Shown: one piece after another, positions 52,685 to 61,962 of the stretch | Layout of the letters: the number at the start of each line of letters is the position of its first letter | Position numbering within the stretch: the first letter of the stretch is position 1 | DNA from: AV40 sp963817335 | GTDB taxonomy: Bacteria; Verrucomicrobiota; Verrucomicrobiia; Chthoniobacterales; UBA10450 | DNA length: 64,000 nt | NCBI GenBank assembly: GCA_963817335.1 | Contig: CAWFNX010000005.1 | Span: 744,001-808,000, forward strand | Direction: 5' to 3' | Notes under the pieces: model-generated | The model's input: the letters and a program-made list of their open reading frames with translations, nothing else | Databases searched by the model: none | What the model was told of the DNA's origin: nothing | Translations under genes and position numbers: made by a program

Positions 52685-53452
52685 TTAACTCCTGGCGTCC
52701 TCCGCCTCAACTTCTTTAATCCTTCGCCGGTGCCAGAACCAGTGCACCCGCAGCATGATCGCCATCAAAAAATAAACCCACCCGCACCACGCGATTTTTT
52801 CTATCGGCAAAATAAAAGAAAGCGCCAACGAGACGAGCCCCACGCTCACCGGAATGCTCCAACCGGTCAACTCGCCGCGCGTCATCAGTCGTTCCCGCGC
52901 ATTCAATCGCAACGGCTCGCGCAATTGCCAGGCGCGAAGATTCAGGAGCAAGATCTCGGCGGAAATGGCAATTAACCCGAGTGCGTAGATGGCAAAGATC
53001 GCCCGCGCTTGCGCTTCGGTGGTGTGAAGCGAGAACGGCTGACCAACCTCGCCGCTGCTAATGAAGAACCACATCGCCCCGAAAATCGCCTTCAGCGGGT
53101 AGATAAAGATCAGGATCGTAACGATCATCGCCCAGCTGATCAAAATCGAGACGCTATCTTCCAGGCCGTAACGCCGGCTCCACAACCAATGGCCCCGCCA
53201 ATAGATCCCTAGCACCGCGATGCTACAGACAAACGTCGGCACATTCTTAAAAGCGGCCAGCAGCGCCTGGATATTATCGGGAATCTGCTGGGCGGCGATC
53301 ACCAACATCGAAATGGCGAACGCAAACGCGGCATCGATGAAAGTTTCCAGCCGCGTCATCTGCATTCCGCGCAACCGAAACCCACGCAACCCCGGCAACG
53401 CATCCAAATCCGGCGGCAACGCCGACGCGATGTCTGCCTCCCAGTCTTTCAC
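52685..53452 (-). CDS. TMEM175-like (DUF1211) membrane protein
   Basis: A 255 aa protein with six membrane helices. It begins with a soluble N-terminus, then the TMEM175 filter-helix motif RLETFIDAAFAFAISMLVI, and GHWLWSRRYGLEDSVSILIS later. Bacterial TMEM175 proteins are K+ channels with two repeats, while this one has the single-repeat layout. The neighbouring hemolysin III gene is divergent. Confidence 0.75.
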   Translation of the reverse strand: MKDWEADIASALPPDLDALPGLRGFRLRGMQMTRLETFIDAAFAFAISMLVIAAQQIPDNIQALLAAFKNVPTFVCSIAVLGIYWRGHWLWSRRYGLEDSVSILISWAMIVTILIFIYPLKAIFGAMWFFISSGEVGQPFSLHTTEAQARAIFAIYALGLIAISAEILLLNLRAWQLREPLRLNARERLMTRGELTGWSIPVSVGLVSLALSFILPIEKIAWCGWVYFLMAIMLRVHWFWHRRRIKEVEAEDARS

Positions 53453-53523
53453 CCTGCCGTTTTATAATTTTTAATTCCTACTTCCTACTTTTCTTTTGCG
53501 GTCGCCTTTCTCCTTCCGTTTTT

Positions 53524-53611
53524 TCTTCTCAACATCTCAACGGCTCAATCCTGCTGCTCTGCAGCAATCTATAAATAGGGCACTTTCTTGATGCACTAGC
53601 GGGAGCGTAAC
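53524..53611 (+). repeat. CTCAAC tract plus ACTAGCGGGAGCGTAA module
   Basis: CTTCTCAACATCTCAACGGC, then TGCTGCTCTGCAGCA hairpin, ATCTATAAATAGGGCAC, and ACTAGCGGGAGCGTAACGTC. An almost identical copy is at 60272-60365. It ends 15 bp before the hemolysin III start codon. Confidence 0.85.
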
Positions 53612-53626
53612 GTCTAAACTTGGAGC

Positions 53627-54265
53627 GTGCAGCCGCGCACCACTTTCTCGGGCGAAGAACTGGCCAACACGATTAGTCATTGCATCGGACTAATTGCTGC
53701 GATTATTGCGACGCCGGTCCTCTTATTTGCTGCCCGGCGTTCGGGCAACACACTTTTCTTCGCCGGCACAATCGTGTTCGCGGCCACCATGTTCGTTCTC
53801 TATCTGGTGTCGATGCTTTATCACGCCTGGCCGCCAACTCGCGCCAAGCAAACTCTTCGCATGCTCGATCACTGCGCGATTTTTCTGCTCATCGCCGGTA
53901 CCTACACCCCGTTCTCGCTCGGGCCGCTTCGCGGGGTTTGGGGATCGACCATTCTCGGATACGTCTGGATGCTCGCCATTTTCGGAGTCATCCTGAAGGC
54001 GACCTGCGGTCCGTTGCGTTATCGCGGGTTTAGCTTGTTTCTGTATCTCGCGATGGGCTGGTCGGCGCTGATTCTGATTCGGCCATTGCTCTCACAGCTG
54101 CCGCCCGGCGCGTTGTTCTGGTTGCTCACCGGCGGCGTCGCCTATACCGCTGGCGTATTATTTTTCGTCAACGAACGGATGCGTTACGCCCATTTTATCT
54201 GGCACTTGTTCGTCCTCACTGGCACAAGCTGCCACTTCCTAGCCTTGCTCGCCTGCGCAGCCTGA
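53627..54265 (+). CDS. Hemolysin III family (YqfA/PAQR-like) membrane protein
   Basis: A 212 aa seven-helix protein with the HlyIII/PAQR pattern: EELANTISHCIGLIAAI, SMLYHAWPP with conserved His, RMLDHCAIFLLIAGTYTPFS and HFIWHLFVLTGTSCHFLALL with the C-terminal His pair. The conserved Asp/His residues form a metal site in this superfamily. GTG start at 53627. Haemolysis is not implied. Confidence 0.88.
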   Translation: MQPRTTFSGEELANTISHCIGLIAAIIATPVLLFAARRSGNTLFFAGTIVFAATMFVLYLVSMLYHAWPPTRAKQTLRMLDHCAIFLLIAGTYTPFSLGPLRGVWGSTILGYVWMLAIFGVILKATCGPLRYRGFSLFLYLAMGWSALILIRPLLSQLPPGALFWLLTGGVAYTAGVLFFVNERMRYAHFIWHLFVLTGTSCHFLALLACAA

Positions 54266-54332
54266 ATTTAAGCGGTCACAGGTCAGAGTTCACAGGCCAG
54301 CAACCTCTCAACTGCTCAACACCTCAACCTCT

Positions 54333-54479
54333 TCAGATTCTCCCGAGCAGCCAGAGAATCAGGATGATAATGAGAATCGTCCCGAGCAAGCCATGCGATC
54401 TATAACCAAAACCATAACCGCCCGTCGGGAACGCGCCGATCAACAGCAAAACGACAATGATAAGAAGAATTAAGCCCAT
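54333..54479 (-). CDS. DUF3309 family small membrane protein
   Basis: A 48 aa hydrophobic protein starting MGLILLIIVVLLLIGAFPTG, then GYGFGYRSHG and LLGTILIIILILWLLGRI. Two helices around a Gly/Tyr-rich turn match the DUF3309 family, found near stress genes in many Proteobacteria and others. It is convergent with the hemolysin III gene across a CTCAAC tract. The 216 bp beyond it towards 54695 hold no gene. Confidence 0.75.
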   Translation of the reverse strand: MGLILLIIVVLLLIGAFPTGGYGFGYRSHGLLGTILIIILILWLLGRI

Positions 54480-54695
54480 GCCGGGGTTTTACTTAAACCT
54501 GCATCTCCTCGCAACATTTCTTCTCGGTTTCCTTCCGCCGAAGGCAGGCCCTTCGCCTCAACCTCTCAACTTCTTCGATCAGCGTTTCAGCTTTCGTATC
54601 AATGAAATGTTGAATGTTTAGATACGACCCCGATTTCTCTCTTTCCCACCCGCAGCCTTTCGTCCGGGCGCGATTGTTAGGAAAAGGAGCCTCAC

Positions 54696-54812
54696 TTGAA
54701 TCTCAAAGAAAAAGTTAAACAAGCCGGCGCGGCCGGATACATTCTGCTTTGGTTGCTCGGAATTCCGATTCCAATCTTGTTCCTGATCTTCCTGTTACGC
54801 GGCTGCACCTGA
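54696..54812 (+). CDS. Very small conserved-type membrane peptide
   Basis: A TTG-initiated 38 aa peptide preceded by a strong Shine-Dalgarno (AAAAGGAG) at 54682-54689, six bases before the start. It reads MNLKEKVKQAGAAGYILLWL, then GIPIPILFLIFLLRGCT. It has an amphipathic start, one membrane helix, and a Cys-Thr end. The good RBS and compact helix support a real gene. Role unknown. Confidence 0.6.
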   Translation: MNLKEKVKQAGAAGYILLWLLGIPIPILFLIFLLRGCT

Positions 54813-54873
54813 GTCCGACGCCACCAACACCGACGCGTTGGCCGCCGGTCGAAGCTTTCGTGAACGGACGAGT

Positions 54874-55107
54874 ATGAACTATCAACCGGCTTTGGTCTTC
54901 GTTTTGGGATCGCTGGCCACGTTTCGGTTAGGCCACCTCATTGCTAAAGAGCGCGGCGCGCTGGCCATGTTCGAACGGTTTCGCAACGCCATGCCGGGCG
55001 GGCGCGGTTCGGCCAAGGAATGGGTCAGCTGCATCTGGTGTTTTTCGCTCACCGCCAGCGCCATTGTCTGCCTCTTTTTTTGGGCTGGGGGACTTCGCCT
55101 GGGTTAA
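54874..55107 (+). CDS. DUF1360 family protein
   Basis: A 77 aa protein starting MNYQPALVFVLGSLATFRLG, followed by HLIAKERGALAMFERFR and the conserved WVSCIWCFSLTASAIV. The CxxC in SCIWC is typical of DUF1360, membrane proteins of unknown role. It is between the tiny membrane peptide and an AI-2E transporter. Confidence 0.75.
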   Translation: MNYQPALVFVLGSLATFRLGHLIAKERGALAMFERFRNAMPGGRGSAKEWVSCIWCFSLTASAIVCLFFWAGGLRLG

Positions 55108-55223
55108 TCGCGTGTGCAGTTAACGTCGGGCCGCAATCTGAAGCTCTATTCGCCGACTTCATCTCCCGGCTCCGACGTCAATCAAACGTGAACTGCTGGG
55201 CAGCAGCGATTCACTGTTGCTTC

Positions 55224-56381
55224 ATGGAGACCTCGATTCACCGGCCACCGTTGACCAACGAGCACGCTTCCCAGAGCAACGACGGCCAGCCGGACACGGA
55301 GAAATCGTCATCCCGTTCGCGCCTGCACGAGCTGATGCGGCGTCCGTTCGATGTTCGATCGATCGCGCTCACCGGCCTTTTTATTCTCGCGATCTTTTAC
55401 ACGATATACTTCATGCGGTCGCTCCTGTTGCCGTTAGTGCTCGCGCTGCTTCTGAGTTATTTGCTCAGGCCGATCGTTCGAGCCGGCGCGCGATTTCACA
55501 TTCCCCCGCCACTGAGCGCTGCGGTCATCCTGCTCAGCTTCTTCGGACTAATCGGTTACTGCGTTTCATTTCTGGCTGCACCGGCGGCGGACTGGTTGGA
55601 AAAAGCGCCTTACAGTTTGCAACAGTTTCAAGCGCGACTGATCCCGCTCCGCGGACCGATGCAAAACGTCGCCAAGGCTAGCGGCGAAATCGAGAAGATC
55701 ACGACCCCGGTTGCGGAACAAGCCAAGCCGGCCATCGAAGTAAAACGTCATCCGATCTCCGACGCTCTCTTTCTGCGCACGCCGGAATTAATCGTGAGCA
55801 CAGTCATGCTCATCATTTTGCTTTATTTCCTGCTCGCGTATGACGGCGTTTTTCTCACCAAACTAATCAAACTCCTCCCGACCTTGGCCGACAAAAAACG
55901 CGCCGTCTCCATTGCCAGCGAAATTGAAATGCATGTTTCCCGTTACCTTCTCACGGTCACATTAATCAATATCGGACTCGGTTTTGCCGTGGGCACTGCA
56001 GCTGGTTTGCTCGGCCTGCCCAATCCTGGCATGTGGGGCGCCATGGTCGCAGTCCTCAATTTCGTGCCTTATCTCGGCGCTCTTACTGGTATCATTTGCA
56101 TGACCCTCGGCGCCATCTTGAGCTTCGATAGCCTTGGTTATGCCTTCGTCTTCCCCGCCGTTTATCTGCTCCTTGCTGCGCTTGAAGGAAACTTCATCAC
56201 GCCGTTGATCATGGGCCGCTCCCTCACCCTCAATCCGGTAATGGTCCTGTTGTCACTCAGTTTCTGGGGCTGGATGTGGGGGATCGCTGGCATCATTCTC
56301 GCCGTCCCGATCCTTGCCGCCTTCAAAATCTTCTGCGCCCACATCGAACCGATCGAACCGATCGCCGAATTCCTAAGCTGA
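55224..56381 (+). CDS. AI-2E family transporter (PerM/TqsA-like)
   Basis: A 385 aa inner-membrane protein with about eight helices and the AI-2E pattern: RSLLLPLVLALLLSYLLRP, LLYFLLAYDGVFLTKLIKLLP, and GLLGLPNPGMWGAMVAVLNF. The C-terminal LEGNFITPLIMGRSLTLNPV is diagnostic. Members are linked to autoinducer-2 export or Na+(Li+)/H+ antiport; the substrate here is unknown. I use the ATG at 55224. Confidence 0.9.
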   Translation: METSIHRPPLTNEHASQSNDGQPDTEKSSSRSRLHELMRRPFDVRSIALTGLFILAIFYTIYFMRSLLLPLVLALLLSYLLRPIVRAGARFHIPPPLSAAVILLSFFGLIGYCVSFLAAPAADWLEKAPYSLQQFQARLIPLRGPMQNVAKASGEIEKITTPVAEQAKPAIEVKRHPISDALFLRTPELIVSTVMLIILLYFLLAYDGVFLTKLIKLLPTLADKKRAVSIASEIEMHVSRYLLTVTLINIGLGFAVGTAAGLLGLPNPGMWGAMVAVLNFVPYLGALTGIICMTLGAILSFDSLGYAFVFPAVYLLLAALEGNFITPLIMGRSLTLNPVMVLLSLSFWGWMWGIAGIILAVPILAAFKIFCAHIEPIEPIAEFLS

Positions 56382-56410
56382 CGGTTTGTAGGGGCTTTCC
56401 CCTTTCTAAT

Positions 56411-56550
56411 TTACGCTCCCGCTAGTTCGGCAAGTTAGTTCCCTGGATATGGATTGCCGCAGATCGGCGGCCTTCATACTTAACGACTCTTCTGTGGCGG
56501 ACAGGCGCCCCGCCTCCGATTTTTCTTCTCAACAACTCAACACCTCAACG
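56411..56550. repeat. Inverted ACTAGCGGGAGCGTAA module and CTCAAC tract
   Basis: TTACGCTCCCGCTAGT at 56411-56426 with a GCCGC...GCGG hairpin behind it is the module on the minus strand. CTTCTCAACAACTCAACACC starts at 56525. Nothing gene-like lies between 56382 and 56599. Confidence 0.75.
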
Positions 56551-56599
56551 TCTAAACTCAGCGCGTTGAGAACACGCAGTGATTTCATCGCGCTGACTT

Positions 56600-58088
56600 G
56601 TGACCTCTGACCCAAAGCCTCACCTCGTCCGCGCGCTCAAACTGCGCGATCTCATTCTGTTCAACCTGGTTGCCGTCCTGGGTCTCAGGCACCTTGGGAC
56701 AACGGCGAAATTCGGTCCCGGGTCTTTGTTGATGTGGTTGATCGCCGCCGTCTTCTTTTTCATTCCGCAGGGACTGGCCGTGATCGAGCTGTCATCACGA
56801 TATCCGAAAGAGGGCGGCGTTTATTTCTGGACGAAACGCGCCCTGGGCGAAGGTCACGGATTTCTGTGCGGCTGGTGTTACTGGATCAATAACGTCCTCT
56901 ATTATCCGAACCTCCTGATTTCGGCAGCGGTCATCGCCACTTTTGTGTTCGGGAAAAGTGGGAGCGGGCTGAGTGACAATTGGGCCTACGTGCTGCCGAT
57001 GGCGCTTGGTACGCTGTGGATCGCAACCTTGATGAACATCGTCGGCATGGGCACGGGCAAATGGTTGCAAAACGCCGGTGGCATTGGTACCTACGTCCCC
57101 GGTGTCATTCTGATCTCGTTAGGCGTTTACGGCGCGATAACCGGTCCGCCGGCTAACGAACTCAGCCTGGCAACTTTGAAGCCCGATCTGAACAACTTTC
57201 CGGCGTTGAACCTGCTGGCTTCGATCGCGTTCGCGTTCGCCGGGCTCGAGTTGGCTTCGACCATGGGTGACGAGGTCGAAAATCCACGGCGCAATCTGCC
57301 CCGCTCGATCTTCATCTCCGCGCCTTTGATCGCCGTCGTCTATATTCTCGGAACAGCAGCGGTGTTGTGGGGCCTGCCGAACAAGAAGTGTCAACGTAGT
57401 CTCGGGATTTCTGGAGGCGATCAACACCGGCGCCCACAACATTTCTCCGGCGCTAGTGTGGGTCGCTCCACTGTGCGCCGCCCTTTACACCATCGGTAAT
57501 CTCGGCAGCGTCGGCGCCTGGCTGATCGGGCCGGCGCGCATGGCATTCGTGATCGGGCTGGATCGCTATTTCCCGAAAGCCTTCGGAGTAGTGCATCCAC
57601 GCTGGCATACGCCGTATGTGGCGATCCTCGTTCAGGCTACCCTCGGGACGATATTTCTGTTGCTCTCGGTAATCGGGAAGGGAACGAACGTCGAAGACGT
57701 TTATCTGATCCTGCTCGACACCCAGATTTTAATTTATTTCATCCCTTACCTTTATTTGTTCGTCGTCTTTTTGATTCATCGCCGGCGCGGCGAAAAGGTA
57801 GCGGCGGTTCACCGAACCGCCAAAGGGCCAGTCCGGCTCGGACCGATTGAAGTCGAAAATGCCAGTGAGGTCGTGCTCGTGCCCGGCGGATCGATCGGCG
57901 CATGGCTCACCGGCTTGAGCGGTTTGGTCGTGACCTTGTTCGCAATGATCATCGCCACGATCCCTCCGCCGGACATGGGAGGAACCGCTTTCGTGTTTCG
58001 GCTAAAAGTTATCGGCGGAGCGCTCGGATTTATTCTGATCGGCGGATTGATCTACTGGAGAGCTCGCTGGAAGAAGTCAGAGGGCTAA
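56600..58088 (+). CDS. APC-superfamily amino-acid permease, frameshifted
   Basis: A permease of about 495 aa in two frames. Part 1: LRDLILFNLVAVLGLRHLGTT, ELSSRYPKEGGVYFWTKRAL and ASIAFAFAGLELASTMGDEV. Part 2 continues with SGFLEAINTGAHNISPALVW, IGPARMAFVIGLDRYFPKAF and the last helices. The shift lies at about 57386-57390, where one base (T) seems extra after AAC AAG AAG. An in-frame half hairpin element (57796-57821, AGGTAGCGGCGGTTCACCG) encodes VAAVHRTA in the last cytoplasmic loop. The GTG start lies in a TGACCTCTGACC-type repeat, so the true N-terminus is unsure. Substrate unknown. Confidence 0.82.
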
Positions 58089-58201
58089 AGTCACAGGTCA
58101 ACGGTTCGCTTTTCCTTCTCAACTGCTCAACACCTCAACCTTTTCTTCCCAGGCGTCCAGATCGCCTCTGAAAACCGAATCATATTGTGGAGGGATAAGC
58201 C

Positions 58202-58468
58202 GTGCATGTTGAAATTATAAGAGCCGAGCTTCGAGCCAGGGCCGATAAACGTTTTCGTCGTCTCGACAAAGAGTTCGGCGATGCCGTTCGCTCGAGAAGG
58301 CGATCGGCGATCACTGAAGTGTTACAGCGTGCTCAGCTTTCGGAAGATCTGGCTCGCCGGACTGCAGAAAGAATCCTGGCTACGGTTCGTAGGGAACGTA
58401 ACTTTACGGCGGGAGGTCGAATCGACCTAGGCAGCCGGCGACTCGGTTTGGGAAAACGAGGTTCGTAG
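58202..58468 (+). CDS. Hypothetical helical protein running into a dispersed repeat
   Basis: An 88 aa, very basic protein with a GTG start and a strong Shine-Dalgarno (GGAGGGA at about 58190-58196). The first 66 residues look helical and real (AELRARADKRFRRLDKEFGD; ITEVLQRAQLSEDLARRTAE). From RNFTAGGRIDLGSRRLGLG on, the sequence is the dispersed repeat, so the original C-terminus is lost or replaced. Function unknown. Confidence 0.5.
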   Translation: MHVEIIRAELRARADKRFRRLDKEFGDAVRSRRRSAITEVLQRAQLSEDLARRTAERILATVRRERNFTAGGRIDLGSRRLGLGKRGS

Positions 58469-58850
58469 GGAACGAGCGATGCCGCTCTGCGGCGGCCCTA
58501 TATCAAGGGAACATTCTGCGCGAGGTCTGCCGGCCCTGCGGCAATCTACAAGCGGGCACATTCTGCCGAACTAGCAGGTGCGTAACTAGCGGGAGCGTAA
58601 CTTTACGGCGGGAGGTCGAATCGACCTAGGCAGGCGGCGACTCGATTTTGGTGAATGGAGCGCGTGGGACGCGCGACATAGAACACGCGGCGATTGGGAA
58701 TCGCGCGGGTAGACGGCAATGCAGCTATGGGTAGCTGGCGTGAGGACTCGGGCAGTGCGAGCGATCAAGGTAAAGTGACGAGGGTAGGAGCGAGTGAGTG
58801 TGGACAACGAAAGAGTTTCAATCGATCGCGGACCGTATCGTGTCGCCTAA
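58404..58850 (+). repeat. Long dispersed repeat array
   Basis: Contains a partial repeat at 58404-58462, two module copies (58481-58600), then the long repeat TTTACGGCGGGAGGTCGAAT, GGCGACTCGATTTTGGTGAA, GGAGCGCGTGGGACGCGCGA, GGTAGGAGCGAGTGAGTG and GAAAGAGTTTCAA, in the same order as 49359-49575. No gene is recognisable between 58469 and 58947. Confidence 0.8.
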
Positions 58851-58947
58851 AAACTGAACGTCTCTGTCGCGCCGTAGCCTCGCGCGTAGGCGGATCAACT
58901 TCTTAATCGCTTCGCTGACCTCTGCCCTCTGACTTCTTCTCAACAAC

Positions 58948-59304
58948 TCAACTTCCCCAGACTGCGCACTCGTTGCCGCTCGGCTCAGTGAAATGAAAAC
59001 GGCGTCCGCCTGGAAACGAAAAAATATCGGCGGTAATTTTGCCGCCGAGATCGATCACCCGTTGCCGAATCTCTTCGAGACGCGGATGATGAAACACCAC
59101 CAGAACCCCGCCCGAGGCGATGGTTGAGCGCTTATCCGACTTGGCAAATCCACCCGCGATCCGGCCGTCCTCGAACGAAGTATAATCCGGGCCGTAATCG
59201 GTAAACTTCCAGCCGAACAGCTGCTCGAAAAATTTCTTGGTAGCAGCGATATCCGCCGCCTGAAACTCAATGTAATCGATCTTGTTAGTCGCGTCCGTTG
59301 CCAT
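58948..59304 (-). CDS. VOC-family (glyoxalase/bleomycin-resistance fold) protein
   Basis: A 118 aa single VOC module: KIDYIEFQAADIAATKKFFE, LFGWKFTDYGPDYTSFEDG, GGVLVVFHHPRLEEIRQRV and FPGGRRFHFTEPSGNECAVWG. It resembles the YdcJ/lactoylglutathione-lyase-like group; metal residues are partly conserved (Glu in the last strand). Substrate not predictable. It stands between repeat arrays. Confidence 0.88.
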   Translation of the reverse strand: MATDATNKIDYIEFQAADIAATKKFFEQLFGWKFTDYGPDYTSFEDGRIAGGFAKSDKRSTIASGGVLVVFHHPRLEEIRQRVIDLGGKITADIFSFPGGRRFHFTEPSGNECAVWGS

Positions 59305-59384
59305 CGCTCGATATCACTCTCAAAGCCGCGATTCCGCAATTCCAAACCGCGCGCTCACTCCGTTCGATCGCACCGCTCTTTTGT

Positions 59385-59530
59385 GCGGCAAGGTTCGCAT
59401 GCGCGAACTCTACGGCGGGAGGCCCGCGAGCGTTTTGCGAGTCGGTCTAGGGAAGCCGGCGACTCGGTTTTGGCGAAGAACGTGGCGTCTCGCGCATTGT
59501 TCTTCCTCTCAACATCTCGACCCCTCAACG
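59385..59530 (+). repeat. Partial long repeat and CTCAAC tract
   Basis: TACGGCGGGAGGCCCGCGAG, then GTCGGTCTAGGGAAGCC and GGCGACTCGGTTTTGGCGAA match 49361-49480. TCTCAACATCTCGACCCCTC follows at 59507. The 303 bp from 59305 to 59607 hold no gene. Confidence 0.75.
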
Positions 59531-59607
59531 TCTTGATTCACTTCAGTTCCTTTTGCTCCAACTCCACCAAGCGTGGTAAAAGTTTGCGTTCGCGTGTTTG
59601 CGTGACT

Positions 59608-60083
59608 TTACAAGCAACCAGGAAAAAAGTCCGACCGATGTCGCAGCGCTCGCCCACAATCAATTGATGCGCCGCAACTGCTTCCATCGCGGCAGAAACG
59701 CCAGGCCCCGAACACACCCAGAATCAGGATCACGGCATCGAAACTTGCTCGCTGCCAATAAATCCCGCCCAGATGGAGCCACATGCCGAACTCATCGAAA
59801 GTCAGCGCCATGCGAATCCGTAAGCCAGCGCGCAAACGCTCCGTTGTTTATCGTTTAACCGGGCAAAAAGCAGAACCCCGGCGACGGCCGAAAGCTAAAA
59901 ATCCCGTAGTTAAGATGATGGACGTGTGTGCCGCCCATGTGGAGAAACAAATCCGGCATCCGTCGGGCCATAATCAGAATCACAAGGGTCCGCGCCGCGA
60001 TGAACGTGAAAAGGAACGCGACGCACGTCAGCCTGGCCAGATGTCGGGTCGGCTGCGGCGGTAAGGATCCTTTGCTCCGACAT
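59608..60083 (-). pseudogene. Broken integral membrane protein gene
   Basis: Read on the minus strand in three frames it gives MSEQRIL, then TRHLARLTCVAFLFTFIAAR and MPDLFLHMGGTHVHHLNYGI, then LSAVAGVLLFARLNDKQRS, then MALTFDEFGMWLHLGGIYWQ and FDAVILILGVFGAW. The joined order (a Thr-His-x-His-His motif, LTFDEFGMWL, YWxRxSxDAV) matches a conserved family of small bacterial membrane proteins of unknown role. At least two and probably three frame changes interrupt it, so it is a pseudogene or a badly read stretch. Confidence 0.6.
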
Positions 60084-60168
60084 CCCTCGATCTTAACTCC
60101 TGACCGCTCAATTCTTCACCCGGGCCGACTTCCGACTTCTGTCTTTCATCCCTCAACCCTCATACTTC

Positions 60169-60259
60169 GCGGCGTGCGCACCCGCCGTGATTTCCTCATC
60201 CTCGCCGTCCGCCGTCCGCGCTGCTCCGCCTCTCCCTTTGGGAGAGGATTGAGGTGAGG
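60169..60259 (+). repeat. Left copy of a 91-bp direct repeat flanking the aminotransferase
   Basis: GCGGCGTGCGCACCCGCCGT to TTGAGGTGAGG. The copy at 61748-61838 appears identical over 91 bp. It contains GTGCGCACCCGCCGTGATTT, readable as M-R-T-R-R-D-F, and a CTCTCCCTTTGGGAGAG hairpin. Confidence 0.88.
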
Positions 60260-60271
60260 GTATCCCCATTT

Positions 60272-60365
60272 TTCTTCTCAACATCTCAACGGCTCAATCC
60301 TGCTGCTGTGCAGCAATCTATAAATAGGGCACTTTCTTGATGCACTAGCGGGAGCGTAACGTCTA
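60272..60365 (+). repeat. Second copy of the CTCAAC tract plus ACTAGCGGGAGCGTAA module
   Basis: Almost base for base the same as 53524-53616, differing in TGCTGCTGTGCAGCA against TGCTGCTCTGCAGCA. It ends just upstream of the aminotransferase start codon, as the first copy ends upstream of the hemolysin III gene. Confidence 0.85.
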
Positions 60366-60377
60366 AACTGGCCGCGA

Positions 60378-61679
60378 ATGACAACGCGCCGTGATTTCAT
60401 CCGCTGGCCGGCCGCGGCCTTGGCCTCGCCGCGCTGTCATCCGCCTCCATCGCCTCTCTATTAAGAGACGTCGAAGCCGCGACGAAGAGCGTGTCGCACC
60501 TCTCGCCGGAAGAAGCGGCCGCGGACGAAGATTATTGGGCCGCGATCCAAAACTCTTTCAGCGTCACCCGCGGCATCATCAACCTGAACAACGGCGGCGT
60601 TTCGCCCAGCCCGAAGGTCGTGACCGAAGCGCTCGTCCGATACATCTGGGAACAGGAAGACTGCACCGCTTACACCATGTGGGAAATCCTCGAGCCGCAA
60701 TCGGAAACCATCCGCACCGGGCTGGCCGAACTCTTCGGGTGCGACCGGGAAGAGATCGCGATCACCCGCAACGCGTCCGAGTCGCTCGAGATTTTGCTCG
60801 ACGGGATGGACTTCAAACCGGGCGACGAAATTCTCACCACCACCCAGGATTACCCGCGGATGCTCACCACGCTTGCGACAACGAGAACAACGCGAAAACC
60901 TGAAACTGAAACTGGTTAAGGTCCCGATCCCGCCCAAGAACTTGAACGAAATCACCGCCGCGTTTGAGAAAGGAATCACCGACCGCACGAGATTGATCCT
61001 CATCTCGCACATGATCAACATCACCGGCCAGATCACGCCGGTGAAAGCAGTTTGCGACCTGGCCCGGGCCCGCGGGATCGAGACCATCGTCGACGGCGCC
61101 CATTCCTTCGCCCAGTTCGATTTCAAACAGAAAGATTTGGGGTGCGATTATTTCGGAACCAGTCTGCACAAATGGTTATACGCGCCGAAAGGCACCGGCC
61201 TGCTTTACGTGAAACGCGACAAGATCGAAAAGATCTGGCCGCTCATGGCTGCGGAAGCGAAACAAAAATCCGACATCCGGAAGTTCGAAGAGATCGGTAC
61301 TCACTCAGCCGCGCCGAAACTGGCCATCGGCGAAGCGCTCGTGTTTCACAACGGGATCGGCGCCAAACGCAAAGAAGCCCGGCTGCGATATCTGTCTCGG
61401 TACTGGATGAACAAATTGAAAGACGTCCCCAAGATCCGGTTCAACACTTCATTCGATCCGGCGCAATCCTGCGCCATCGCCAACGTCCACATCGAAGGCA
61501 CCGATCCCAAGGCCGTGACCAAATATCTCTTCGACAAACACCACATCTTCACCGTCCCCATTATTCATGATGAGTTTCAGGGAATTAGGGTGACTCCGAA
61601 TGTTTATACAACTCTGCAGGAGCTAGATCGGTTCTGCGAAGTAATGGCGGGAATCGCAAAGAACGGCTTGCCTAGTTAA
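60378..61679 (+). CDS. Tat-exported class V aminotransferase-like PLP enzyme, frameshifted
   Basis: An enzyme of about 433 aa of the cysteine-desulfurase/isopenicillin-N-epimerase-like group. It starts MTTRRDFIR, a twin-arginine leader, continuing in a second frame with GLGLAALSSASIASLLRDVE. The PLP domain shows LNNGGVSPSPKVVTEALV, NASESLEILLDGMDFKPGDE, DGAHSFAQFDF and the Lys in TSLHKWLYAPKGTGLLYV. Two frame changes occur, at about 60403-60412 and at 60875 (an extra G in CTT G CGA CAA). Catalytic residues are intact, so errors or recent damage are possible. Flanked by 91-bp direct repeats. Confidence 0.83.
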
Positions 61680-61747
61680 CTGTAGTGGCAGCCGTGTCGG
61701 CTGCAAATCTTGAATCTTGAGATACGACCCCATTTCCTTTCCCCTTT

Positions 61748-61838
61748 GCGGCGTGCGCACCCGCCGTGATTTCCTCATCCTCGCCGTCCGCCGTCCGCGC
61801 TGCTCCGCCTCTCCCTTTGGGAGAGGATTGAGGTGAGG
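61748..61838 (+). repeat. Right copy of the 91-bp direct repeat flanking the aminotransferase
   Basis: Matches 60169-60259 along its whole length; both are followed by a CTTCTCAAC tract. Preceded by TTGAATCTTGAGATACGACC, which recurs at 62727-62755. Confidence 0.88.
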
Positions 61839-61962
61839 CAATCCCCGTTTTTTCTTCTCAACAACTCAACTTCTCAACGCCTCAACTTCTTCCGGCTCGT
61901 CTCTCACTTCTCACTTCAGTTCAGTTTGACAACTTTTGGTCTGTAAAACATAGTATTACGTC

